Source of the DNA: Curtobacterium sp. MCBD17_035
Lineage (GTDB): Bacteria; Actinomycetota; Actinomycetes; Actinomycetales; Microbacteriaceae
Length of the DNA stretch: 64,000 nt
Reading direction: 5' to 3'
Assembly: GCF_003234815.2 (NCBI RefSeq)
Contig: NZ_CP126279.1
Span: 2,232,001 to 2,296,000 of the forward strand
Part shown: in pieces, positions 53,562-61,090 of the stretch
Position numbering within the stretch: position 1 is the first letter of the stretch
Layout: every line of letters begins with the position of its first letter
Notes under the pieces: generated by a model
Told to the model about the DNA's origin: nothing
What the model saw: the letters and a program-made list of their open reading frames with translations, nothing else
The model's database searches: none
Made by a program: the position numbers and the translations under genes

Positions 53562-55097
53562 TCAGGGCGCGGCGAACGGATCCGGCGTCAGGACGTACAC
53601 GGTCTCGAGGTACTCCTCGAGACCGTCGTGGGCGCCCTCACGCCCGAGCCCCGACGCCTTGACACCACCGAACGGTGCCGCCGCGTTCGAGACGACACCC
53701 GTGTTCAAGCCGACCATGCCCGACTCGAGCCGCTCCGCCATGCGCTGGCCGCGCGCGAGGTCCTTCGTGAACACGTACGAGACGAGACCGTACTCGGTGT
53801 CGTTCGCCAGCCGGACGGCCTCGTCCTCGGTGTCGAACCGGGTGATCGCCACGACCGGCCCGAAGATCTCGGTCGACAGGATCGCGGACCCGGGCTGGAC
53901 CGTGTCGAGCACCGTCGGGGCGTAGTAGGTCCCCGGACGGTCCACGCGCTCCCCGCCGAGCACGAGGGTCGCCCCGCGATCGACGGCGTCCGCGACGAGT
54001 CGCGCCGCCTTGTCGACCGAGCGCTCGTCGATGAGCGGCCCCATGGTCGTGCCGTCCTCGGTCCCGCGGCCGATGCGGAACCCGCGGACGCGGTCGGTGA
54101 GCGCCGTGACGAAGGCATCGGCGATCCCGGCCTGCACGAAGAAGCGGTTCGCCGCCGTGCAGGCCTCGCCCACGTTGCGGAACTTCGCTGCCATCGCCGC
54201 GGACACGGCGGTCTCGAGGTCCGCGTCGTCGAACACCACGAGTGGCGCGTTGCCGCCGAGCTCCATGCTCGTCCGGAGCACGTTGTCCGCCGCCAGCTTG
54301 AGCAGTGCCGAGCCGACGGGCGTGGACCCGGTGAACGTGAGCTTCCGGAGTCGCGGATCGGCGATGAGCGGCCCCGACTGCGCCGGGGCGTCCGAGGTCG
54401 GCACGACACCGAGCACCCCGGCAGGCAGCCCGGCCTCGGCGAACAGCCGCGCGAGGTACAGGGTCGTCAGGGGTGTGAGGTCAGCGGGTTTGACGACGAT
54501 CGTGCAGCCCGCCGCGAGCGCCGGCCCGATCTTCCGCGTCGCCATCGCCAGGGGGAAGTTCCACGGCGTGATCGCGTAGACCGGGCCGACCGGGCGCTTG
54601 AGGACGATCGCGCGACCCGTGCCCTCCGGGTTCGTGCCGTAGGAGCCACCGATGCGCACGGCCTCCTCGCTGAACCACCGGAGGAACTCGGCGCCGTACA
54701 CGACCTCGCCGCGCGCCTCGGCCAGGGGTTTGCCCATCTCGAGCGACATCAGCCGCGCGAGGTCCTCGGCGTGCTCGTGCACCAGGTCGAACGTGCGACG
54801 GAGCACGTCGGAGCGCCCCCGGGGCGAGGTCGCGGCCCAGGCGTCCTGCGCGACCACCGCGGCGTCGAGGGCCGCCATCGCGTCCTCGGGGGTGGCATCG
54901 GCCACTGCGGCGATGACGGCGCCCGTCGACGGGTCGCGGACGTCGAAGGTCCGGCCGGACGACGAGGCACGCCATCCGCCCGCGATGAACAGGCCCGTCG
55001 GCACGTCCGTCACCCGGACGACGCCGTCGTCGATCGTGGTCGTGGGGGCGGTCGTGGCCGTGGTCGTGCGCGCGGTCGTGGCCGTGCCGTCGCTCAT
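53562..55097 (-). CDS. gabD: Succinate-semialdehyde dehydrogenase (NAD(P)+)
   Basis: The 511-residue aldehyde dehydrogenase has the catalytic Glu in MELGGNAPLVVFDDAD, the nucleophile Cys in NVGEACTAANRFFV, and the cofactor loop FTGSTPVGSALLKLAAD. GabD-type VTPWNFPLAM-like residues (AITPWNFPLAMATRKIGPAL) are present. It oxidises succinic semialdehyde to succinate. A Thr/Ala-rich N-terminal extension of about 25 residues precedes homology. GAGGAG lies seven bases before ATG. Confidence 0.9.
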   Translation of the reverse strand: MSDGTATTARTTTATTAPTTTIDDGVVRVTDVPTGLFIAGGWRASSSGRTFDVRDPSTGAVIAAVADATPEDAMAALDAAVVAQDAWAATSPRGRSDVLRRTFDLVHEHAEDLARLMSLEMGKPLAEARGEVVYGAEFLRWFSEEAVRIGGSYGTNPEGTGRAIVLKRPVGPVYAITPWNFPLAMATRKIGPALAAGCTIVVKPADLTPLTTLYLARLFAEAGLPAGVLGVVPTSDAPAQSGPLIADPRLRKLTFTGSTPVGSALLKLAADNVLRTSMELGGNAPLVVFDDADLETAVSAAMAAKFRNVGEACTAANRFFVQAGIADAFVTALTDRVRGFRIGRGTEDGTTMGPLIDERSVDKAARLVADAVDRGATLVLGGERVDRPGTYYAPTVLDTVQPGSAILSTEIFGPVVAITRFDTEDEAVRLANDTEYGLVSYVFTKDLARGQRMAERLESGMVGLNTGVVSNAAAPFGGVKASGLGREGAHDGLEEYLETVYVLTPDPFAAP

Positions 55098-55118
55098 GCT
55101 CGTCTCCTCGGGGTCGCG

Positions 55119-55736
55119 TCAGATCTGGGCACCGTCGGTGCGCTCGAGTCCCTCCCCGACGTCGCTCCGACCGACGTGCCCACCGGCCGCGCGGATCTCG
55201 TCGAGCGCGGCCGCGCTCGGTCCGGACGCGACCCCGGCGATGAGGTCCTCGAACACGAAGACGTCGAGGCCGGCTCGGGCACCGTCGAGGGCGGTCGCTC
55301 GGACGCAGTGATCCGTCGCGATGCCGACGACGTCGAGCGCGTGCACCTTCCGGTCGTACAGCAGGTCGACGAGCCCCCGGCCCTGGTCGTCGACGCCCTC
55401 GAACGCGGAGTACGCCGGCTCCCCCATGCCCTTCCGCACGTGGATGTCGACCGGTGCGGTGTCGAGGTCCGGGTGGTACTCGGCCCCGAAGGTGTCCGCC
55501 ACGCAGTGCACCGGCCACGTCGTGACGTAGTCCGGATCCCCCGACGCGAAGTGACCGCCGTTGTCGTCGTCGCCGTGGTGCCAGTCGCGCGAGGCGACGA
55601 TGACGTCGTAGTCGCCCGCGTGTCGCCCGAGGAAGGTCGTGATGCGCGCGGCCGTCGCAGCACCCCCGTCCACACCGAGGGCGCCGCCCTCGGTGAAGTC
55701 GTTCTGGACGTCCACGATCACGAGCGCTCTGGTCAT
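55119..55736 (-). CDS. pncA: Nicotinamidase
   Basis: The 205-residue isochorismatase-fold hydrolase converts nicotinamide to nicotinate. It has the catalytic Asp in LVIVDVQNDFTEGG, the metal-binding SRDWH, and the nucleophile Cys in GIATDHCVRATALDG. It acts in NAD salvage, and nicotinamide is also the expected product of the TNT-like protein encoded at 37036. It lies 21 bases upstream of gabD. Confidence 0.94.
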   Translation of the reverse strand: MTRALVIVDVQNDFTEGGALGVDGGAATAARITTFLGRHAGDYDVIVASRDWHHGDDDNGGHFASGDPDYVTTWPVHCVADTFGAEYHPDLDTAPVDIHVRKGMGEPAYSAFEGVDDQGRGLVDLLYDRKVHALDVVGIATDHCVRATALDGARAGLDVFVFEDLIAGVASGPSAAALDEIRAAGGHVGRSDVGEGLERTDGAQI

Positions 55737-55778
55737 GCGTCCATCCTGTCCCCTGCCGCCGTCTGCGGCCGCACACGG

Positions 55779-57305
55779 TCAGGTGTTCGCGAGCTTGCCG
55801 CCGCATCGGTAGACCGCAGCGGTGATCGCGTCGAGCGCCGGCAACGCGGCGGCCCGCGACGACCCGAGCGCGTAGAACGCGAAGGTCAGCCGCGTGCCGT
55901 CCGCGGCGTCCATGTACCCGCCGAGTGTGTTCGCGGTGTCGATCCATCCCGTCTTGGCGTGCACCTTGCCGGCGGCGACCGCGTTCGCCCCCGTGAAGCG
56001 GCCGGCGAGCGTCCCGGTCCGACCGGCGATCGGCAGCGACTGCGCCAGCACGCCGAGGCCCTTCTGCCCGGCCGCAACCTGCACCATGAGCTTCGCGACG
56101 AGCGCTGGTGCGACGGCGTTCGAGGCGCTCTCGCCCGAGCCGTCCCTGATCGTGATCGCCGAGGCGTCGATGCCGTAGGTCGACAGGGCCGCGCGGTACA
56201 CGCCGGTCAGCGATGCCGCTGAGCCGTTCGACCCCGACACCTTCGACGAGATCCGGGCGAGCATCTCGGCGAGCGTGTTGTCGGAGTTCGGGATCATCTG
56301 CCCGATCAGGGTCGACACCGGCTGCGACTGCACCTCGGCGATGGTCGTCGTGCCCGTGGTGGCACGCTTCGTGATCGTCGCCGACGCCGCACCGACCACG
56401 CCCGCGTTCGCCAGGGCGGTGCGGAACATCGCGCCAGCGCGGCCGACGGGATCGGTCGACCGGGGGGAGGTCGCGAGACCGGGACTGGCGCGGTCACCGT
56501 CCACCATGAGCGCGGTGATCTCCGGCTGGTAACCGATGGTCCGCTCGGTGACCGGCCACGTCGGGTCCCACGCGTCCGCGTCGTTCCAGTACGTGTCGTC
56601 GGTGACGATCGTCGTCACGGGCGTGCTGCCGAGCGTCGTCTTGACCTGTTGCGCCAACTGCGCGAGCGTCGGGGCCCCCGGGTAGACGGTGGCCCCGCCC
56701 GCCGAGAGGGTCGGGTCACCGTGGCCGACGATCGCGACGGTGCCGCCACCCTCGGAGACCACCGTGGTCGGGATGCGGTAGCCCGCTCCGAGGTCGGCGA
56801 GCGCCGTCGCGGTCGTGAGCGTCTTCATGACGCTCCCCGTCCGTGCGGGCGTGCCGCCGCTCCGGTCGAACAGGGTCTCGCCCGTCGCGGCGTCGACGAC
56901 GACGCCCTCGAACTGACCGAGACCAGCGGCGGAGGCCGCCCCTGCGACCGAGCACGTCCCGATCGCCGTCGGACCGGCGGGGTCGGTCGGCACCGGTCGG
57001 GCGGCCACCGTCGGCGTCGGCGTCGGTGTCGCCGACCGCGTCGCCGGAGGCCCGGACCGGGAGGCGCCACTCGCCGCCGTCACGCCGGTCACGGGCCTCC
57101 CGGCGCCGGGTGTCGTCGCCGCCGCGATCGCGGCGGCGCCACCGGACCCGAGCACGAGGACCGCGACGAAGGCGCCGACCGCCCACGGCATCGGGCGTCG
57201 CGCGACCGCACCGCGGAGGCGCGTCAAGGCCGCGCGCCCACCGTGCGGGGCGTCGGCGGCGGGGACGTGGTCGGCGTGGTTCGGCGCGTCGAGGTCGTCG
57301 GACAT
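55779..57305 (-). CDS. dacB: D-alanyl-D-alanine carboxypeptidase/endopeptidase (PBP4 type)
   Basis: The 508-residue protein has a cytosolic N-terminus, one membrane anchor at residues about 38-58, and a Pro/Thr-rich wall-spanning linker. The serine peptidase domain follows: Ser158 and Lys161 in TGSVMKTLTT, SDN in IPNSDNTLAEML and KTG in VHAKTGWIDT. It trims or cleaves peptidoglycan peptides outside the cell. The linker coding region contains two inverted GGGAGGC elements (57055-57065 and 57095-57104). Confidence 0.92.
   Translation of the reverse strand: MSDDLDAPNHADHVPAADAPHGGRAALTRLRGAVARRPMPWAVGAFVAVLVLGSGGAAAIAAATTPGAGRPVTGVTAASGASRSGPPATRSATPTPTPTVAARPVPTDPAGPTAIGTCSVAGAASAAGLGQFEGVVVDAATGETLFDRSGGTPARTGSVMKTLTTATALADLGAGYRIPTTVVSEGGGTVAIVGHGDPTLSAGGATVYPGAPTLAQLAQQVKTTLGSTPVTTIVTDDTYWNDADAWDPTWPVTERTIGYQPEITALMVDGDRASPGLATSPRSTDPVGRAGAMFRTALANAGVVGAASATITKRATTGTTTIAEVQSQPVSTLIGQMIPNSDNTLAEMLARISSKVSGSNGSAASLTGVYRAALSTYGIDASAITIRDGSGESASNAVAPALVAKLMVQVAAGQKGLGVLAQSLPIAGRTGTLAGRFTGANAVAAGKVHAKTGWIDTANTLGGYMDAADGTRLTFAFYALGSSRAAALPALDAITAAVYRCGGKLANT
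57055..57104. repeat. Inverted pair of GGGAGGC elements inside dacB
   Basis: GACCGGGAGGC (57055-57065) and GCCTCCCGGC (57095-57104) face each other across 29 bases in the disordered-linker coding region. Confidence 0.55.
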
Positions 57306-57313
57306 CGCCGACG

Positions 57314-57319
57314 ATTCTA
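57314..57319 (-). promoter_or_regulatory. dacB -10 box
   Basis: TAGAAT on the minus strand lies eight bases before the dacB ATG and overlaps the end of the upstream oxidoreductase gene. Confidence 0.5.
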
Positions 57320-58336
57320 CGGGTGGGTCGGCTCCGCGCCAGTGTCGGTGGCGTCGTCCGTCTCGCCCGGGTAGCGCACGCCGACCTGCCGACGCGCCTC
57401 GTCCATGACCTCCATGATCGCGACGGTCTGCTCGATCGGCATCGGTCCGCCCTCGTGGTCACCCGACGCGATCATCTCCTCGAACGCCCGCGCCTCGTGG
57501 TGGTAGCCGACGCGGTCCTCACGCCCGTCGAACTCCTCGAGCACGTGGCCGTCCCGATCGCGCAGCCGGTAGGTCGTCGGGCCGATCCACGACGGGTCGA
57601 GGTCGATCCGCCCTTCGTCCCCGATGATCGACGCCGCGTTCGGGCTGCGCAGGTCGAGCGCGAAGTGCAGCACCGACTGCGCGCCGTCCGGGTGCCCGAG
57701 CACGAGCCCCATCTGCGTGTCCACACCTTGATCGCTCAAGGACCCCACCGCCGCGACCGTCTCCGGCACGCCGAGCGCGTCGACCGCGAACGCCAGCGGG
57801 TAGACGCCGAGATCGAGCAGCGCACCGCCGGCCAGCGCCGGGTCGTTCAGCCGGTGCCGCGGGTCCGTCGGCAGGGCCTGGTGGTGCGTCGCCTCGACGA
57901 GACGAGGCCGTCCGATGCGACCCTCGTGCACGAGCTGGCGGATCCGGCTCGCCTGCGGCAGGAACCGCGTCCACATCGCCTCGACGACGAGGACCCCGGC
58001 GGCTCGTGCCGCGTCCACCACCCGTCGCGCCTCCGCCGCGTTCACCGTGAACGCCTTCTCCACCAGCACGTGCTTGCCCGCCTCGATCGCCCGCAGGGCG
58101 TCCTCGGCGTGTGCCGAGTGCGGGGTCGCGACGTACACCGCGTCGACGGTGTCGTCGGCGACCAGGGCGTCGTAGTCGCCGTGGGCGTGCTCGATGCCGT
58201 ACTCGTCCGCGAACGCCTGCGCTCGGTCCCGCGTCCGCGACCCCACCGCGGTGAAGCGCACCCCGAGCGCCGCGCCGTCCTCCACGAAGGAGCGAGCGAT
58301 GCCGCCCGTCCCGATCACGCCCCAGCGAACCGTCAT
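57317..58336 (-). CDS. Gfo/Idh/MocA-family oxidoreductase
   Basis: The 339-residue NAD(P)-dependent sugar oxidoreductase has the N-terminal Rossmann loop WGVIGTGGIARSF, ATPHSAHAEDALRAIEAGKHVLVEK with the EKP-like lysine, and the C-terminal beta-sheet domain. The substrate is unknown. TAGACA six bases before the start could be a leaderless -10. Confidence 0.88.
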   Translation of the reverse strand: MTVRWGVIGTGGIARSFVEDGAALGVRFTAVGSRTRDRAQAFADEYGIEHAHGDYDALVADDTVDAVYVATPHSAHAEDALRAIEAGKHVLVEKAFTVNAAEARRVVDAARAAGVLVVEAMWTRFLPQASRIRQLVHEGRIGRPRLVEATHHQALPTDPRHRLNDPALAGGALLDLGVYPLAFAVDALGVPETVAAVGSLSDQGVDTQMGLVLGHPDGAQSVLHFALDLRSPNAASIIGDEGRIDLDPSWIGPTTYRLRDRDGHVLEEFDGREDRVGYHHEARAFEEMIASGDHEGGPMPIEQTVAIMEVMDEARRQVGVRYPGETDDATDTGAEPTHP

Positions 58337-58403
58337 GGTCCCTGTCTACCGGGACCGCGACGGACGTGTGCGCAGCGCGCCGCGGACCACCGCTCACGAC
58401 GAA

Positions 58404-58437
58404 GAGGCCCACACCCCGACGTGGGGATGTGGGCCTC
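58404..58437 (-). terminator. tRNA-Thr terminator
   Basis: GAGGCCCACA arms plus an inner CCCC/GGGG stem form a 14-bp hairpin with one bulged base, just downstream of the tRNA on the minus strand and followed by TTCGTCG. Confidence 0.8.
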
Positions 58438-58442
58438 GATCG

Positions 58443-58515
58443 AGCCGCCTGTCGGAATCGAACCGACGACCTATTCATTACGAGTGAATCGCTCTGCCGA
58501 CTGAGCTAAGGCGGC
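58443..58515 (-). tRNA. tRNA-Thr (anticodon CGU)
   Basis: The 73-base gene folds as a full cloverleaf. It has the acceptor stem GCCGCCT/AGGCGGC, D arm GCTC-AGTCGGCA-GAGC, anticodon stem ATTCA/TGAAT with loop CTCGTAA (anticodon CGT), and T arm GTCGG-TTCGATT-CCGAC. The CCA end is not encoded. It decodes ACG. Confidence 0.95.
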
Positions 58516-58559
58516 GGACGCTCCGGATCCGGAGCGGCACGGGTGTCAACTGTAGCGGA

Positions 58560-59186
58560 TCAGGCGGGTGTGCGCGAAACGAGCACGGCGAGGTCCGCGA
58601 ACGCGGTCTCGATGCTGTCCACCAGGGTCGCGTCCTCGTCCGCCGACCACTGCGACCACGCCTGCCGCACCGCCGCGAGTGCGACGAACGCCACGAGCGT
58701 CGAGCGCCGAGCGAGCACGACCGGGTCGCCATCGGGGTGGTCACGCAGGAGCCGTCGTTCCACGACCGCCGAGAGCTGCGCCTGGAACTCCTTCATCGAC
58801 GCCATGCGCTGACTGAAGAGCTGGGGGTGCTCCTTGAACAGGCGCTGCCGCTCCGGCAGCAGCTCGCGGTCGGCGATGAGTTCCTGCGTCGAGTGGATCA
58901 GGAGCGAGCCGACGTCCGACAGCAACGAGCCGGTCGGACCGCCAGCCGCGAACTCAACCAGGATCGCGTCGTCGGGTAATGAGGGATCGTCACCCTGGAG
59001 CGCTTGCTCCTTGTTCGGGAAGTAGTTGAAGAACGTGCGTGGCGAGACGTCGGCGCGCCGCGAGATCTCGTCGACGGTCACCGCGGCGAGGCCCTGCTCG
59101 AGCGCGATCCGGATCGCCGCCTGCTGGATGGCCAGATGGGTCGCCCGACGCTTGCGTTCGCGCAGGCCCGGCTCGGTGTCGCTCAT
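58560..59186 (-). CDS. TetR-family transcriptional regulator
   Basis: The 208-residue regulator has an N-terminal HTH (residues 10-58; AVTVDEISRRADVSPRTFFNYFPNK split by the turn) and a helical C-terminal ligand domain. No divergent target gene is adjacent, since tRNA-Thr lies downstream and holB upstream. The target and ligand are therefore unknown. The sequence is a little less GC-biased than its neighbours. Confidence 0.9.
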   Translation of the reverse strand: MSDTEPGLRERKRRATHLAIQQAAIRIALEQGLAAVTVDEISRRADVSPRTFFNYFPNKEQALQGDDPSLPDDAILVEFAAGGPTGSLLSDVGSLLIHSTQELIADRELLPERQRLFKEHPQLFSQRMASMKEFQAQLSAVVERRLLRDHPDGDPVVLARRSTLVAFVALAAVRQAWSQWSADEDATLVDSIETAFADLAVLVSRTPA

Positions 59187-59247
59187 CGTCTGATCATCCC
59201 AGAGGCGGTGCGGTCGGCGACGGTCGTCCGCCGAGGGCGTCCGTGCA

Positions 59248-60390
59248 TCAGCGGACGGCCCGCGCGATCGTCACCATGAGCGCCTCCAGCGCCAGGAGCG
59301 CCGCCACGTTCGCGGCGATGCGGTCTCGGGCGAGGGCGACCGCGTCGAGCACCTCGAGCGCGGAGGCGGGAGGCACCGATGTGAGCGCACGATCGAGTTC
59401 CGCCTGCATTGACGCGTTCACGGGCTCGACGGGCGCGCCGAGACCGAGCAACAACAGGTCGCGGTACAGGGACATGACGTCGACGAGGATGCGGTCGAGG
59501 CCGTCGCGGAGGCTCCGGGTGGCGCGCCGCTTCTGGTCCTCCTCGAGCCCACGCAGCTGTCCGCGGAGCGCCGGCGGCACCGTCCCGCCCGGCTCCACGC
59601 CGAGCGACCGGAGCGCCGCGTCACGCTCCTCGGCGTCCTTCTCCTGGGTGATGGCCTTGGCGTCCTCGTCCGCCACGGCGAGCAGGTCGGCCGCGGCGAC
59701 CACCGCGTCCCCGACACTCCGGACGGCGAGCACGGTCTCGAGGGTGCGGCGACGGCGGTCCCGCGCCTCGGCGCTCGTGGCCAGACGCTGCGCCATCCCG
59801 ATGTGGCTCTGCGCCTGCCGGGCCGCGTCGACCGCGAGGGTGCGGTCGACGCCGGTGCGGGCGACGATGAGGTCGGCCACCGACGCGACGTCCGGGACCC
59901 GGAGGCGCACGGACCGCACCCGCGAGCGGATGGTCGGGATGAGGTCGGCCTCACTCGGGGCGCAGAGGATCCAGACCGTCCGCTCCGGGGGCTCCTCGAG
60001 CGCCTTGAGCAGGAGGTTCGAGGTGCGCTCGGTCATCCGGTCGGCGTCCTCGACGATCACGACGCGGTGCCGACCCACCGACGGCGCGTAGTGCGACCCC
60101 GTCACGAGCGAGCGGATCTCGTCGATGGTGATGATCACCCGTTGCGTCGACAGGACCGCGACGTCCGGGTGCGTCCGGGCGGTGACCTGCGTCAGGGCTC
60201 GGTCGTCGTCGGGGCCGTCACCCACGAGCGCCGCGGCGAACGCGAGCGCCACGTTCGACCGCCCGGAGCCGGGAGGCCCGGTGATGAGCCACGAGTGCGT
60301 CATGCTCCCGCTGCCTTCGGGGGCCTCGGCCGCCGCTCGGAGCGCGGCGACCGCGTCCGCCTGGCCGGTCAGCCCGTCCCACACGCTCAC
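59248..60390 (-). CDS. holB: DNA polymerase III delta-prime subunit
   Basis: The 380-residue clamp-loader subunit has an AAA+ domain with GPPGSGRSNVALAFA in place of Walker A, VVIVEDADRM and a sensor region RTVWILCAPSEADLIPTIRSR. The C-terminal collar domain is long and charged. The order topA-tmk-holB is a common actinobacterial replication cluster. GTG starts 49 bases after tmk. Confidence 0.92.
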   Translation of the reverse strand: MSVWDGLTGQADAVAALRAAAEAPEGSGSMTHSWLITGPPGSGRSNVALAFAAALVGDGPDDDRALTQVTARTHPDVAVLSTQRVIITIDEIRSLVTGSHYAPSVGRHRVVIVEDADRMTERTSNLLLKALEEPPERTVWILCAPSEADLIPTIRSRVRSVRLRVPDVASVADLIVARTGVDRTLAVDAARQAQSHIGMAQRLATSAEARDRRRRTLETVLAVRSVGDAVVAAADLLAVADEDAKAITQEKDAEERDAALRSLGVEPGGTVPPALRGQLRGLEEDQKRRATRSLRDGLDRILVDVMSLYRDLLLLGLGAPVEPVNASMQAELDRALTSVPPASALEVLDAVALARDRIAANVAALLALEALMVTIARAVR

Positions 60391-60439
60391 CGGGACACGC
60401 TCTCATCGGCCACCGACAGCGCGGAGCGATCGCGGGAGG

Positions 60440-61090
60440 TCACGCCGCCGCTCCGAGCACCTGCGCGACCCGAGCGCGCACCGCCCCCGCCAGTTCCTCC
60501 ACGGGGCGTGTGGCGTCGAGCACGAGGAACCGGTCCGGCTCGGCTCGGGCCATGGCGAGGAAGGCGTCGCGCACCGCGGTGTGGAACGCGGTCGCCTCCG
60601 ACTCGAGTCGGTCCAGCGTCCCCCGTGCGGCGGCCACCCGACGGCGGCCGACGACGGGGTCGAGGTCGAGCAGCACCGTCAGGTCCGGGGTCAGGCCGTC
60701 CGCGGCCCAGTCCGAGACCGCTCGGACCCGGTCGGCGCCGAGCGATCGCGCGACGCCCTGGTAGGCCACCGACGAGTCGATGTAGCGGTCCTGCACCACG
60801 ACGTCGCCCCGGGCGAGCGCCGGCCGGACGACGGTCTCGACGTGGTGTGCCCGGTCGGCGGCGTAGAGCAGCGCCTCGGCCCGCGGGGCGACGTGCCCAC
60901 GCTCGTGCAGGACCATCTCGCGGATGCGCTCGCCCAGCGCGGTGCCGCCCGGCTCGCGGGTGCGCACGACGGTCCGGCCACCCTCGGTCAGCCAGTCCTC
61001 GAGGAGGGCCGCCTGCGTGCTCTTGCCCGCGCCGTCGCCGCCCTCGAGGGTGATGAACCGTCCGCGGCCGGTCCGGCCCGACGCGCTCAC
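60440..61090 (-). CDS. tmk: Thymidylate kinase
   Basis: The 216-residue P-loop kinase makes dTDP from dTMP. It has the P-loop in TLEGGDGAGKSTQAALL, the DR(Y/H) motif in VVQDRYIDSSVAYQG, and a LID region. The GTG start overlaps the topA stop by four bases (GTGA). Confidence 0.95.
   Translation of the reverse strand: MSASGRTGRGRFITLEGGDGAGKSTQAALLEDWLTEGGRTVVRTREPGGTALGERIREMVLHERGHVAPRAEALLYAADRAHHVETVVRPALARGDVVVQDRYIDSSVAYQGVARSLGADRVRAVSDWAADGLTPDLTVLLDLDPVVGRRRVAAARGTLDRLESEATAFHTAVRDAFLAMARAEPDRFLVLDATRPVEELAGAVRARVAQVLGAAA

Noticed and set aside
53628..56222. A plus-strand open frame of about 860 codons opposite gabD, pncA and dacB
   Set aside because: It is a composition artefact; the minus-strand genes have clear catalytic motifs.
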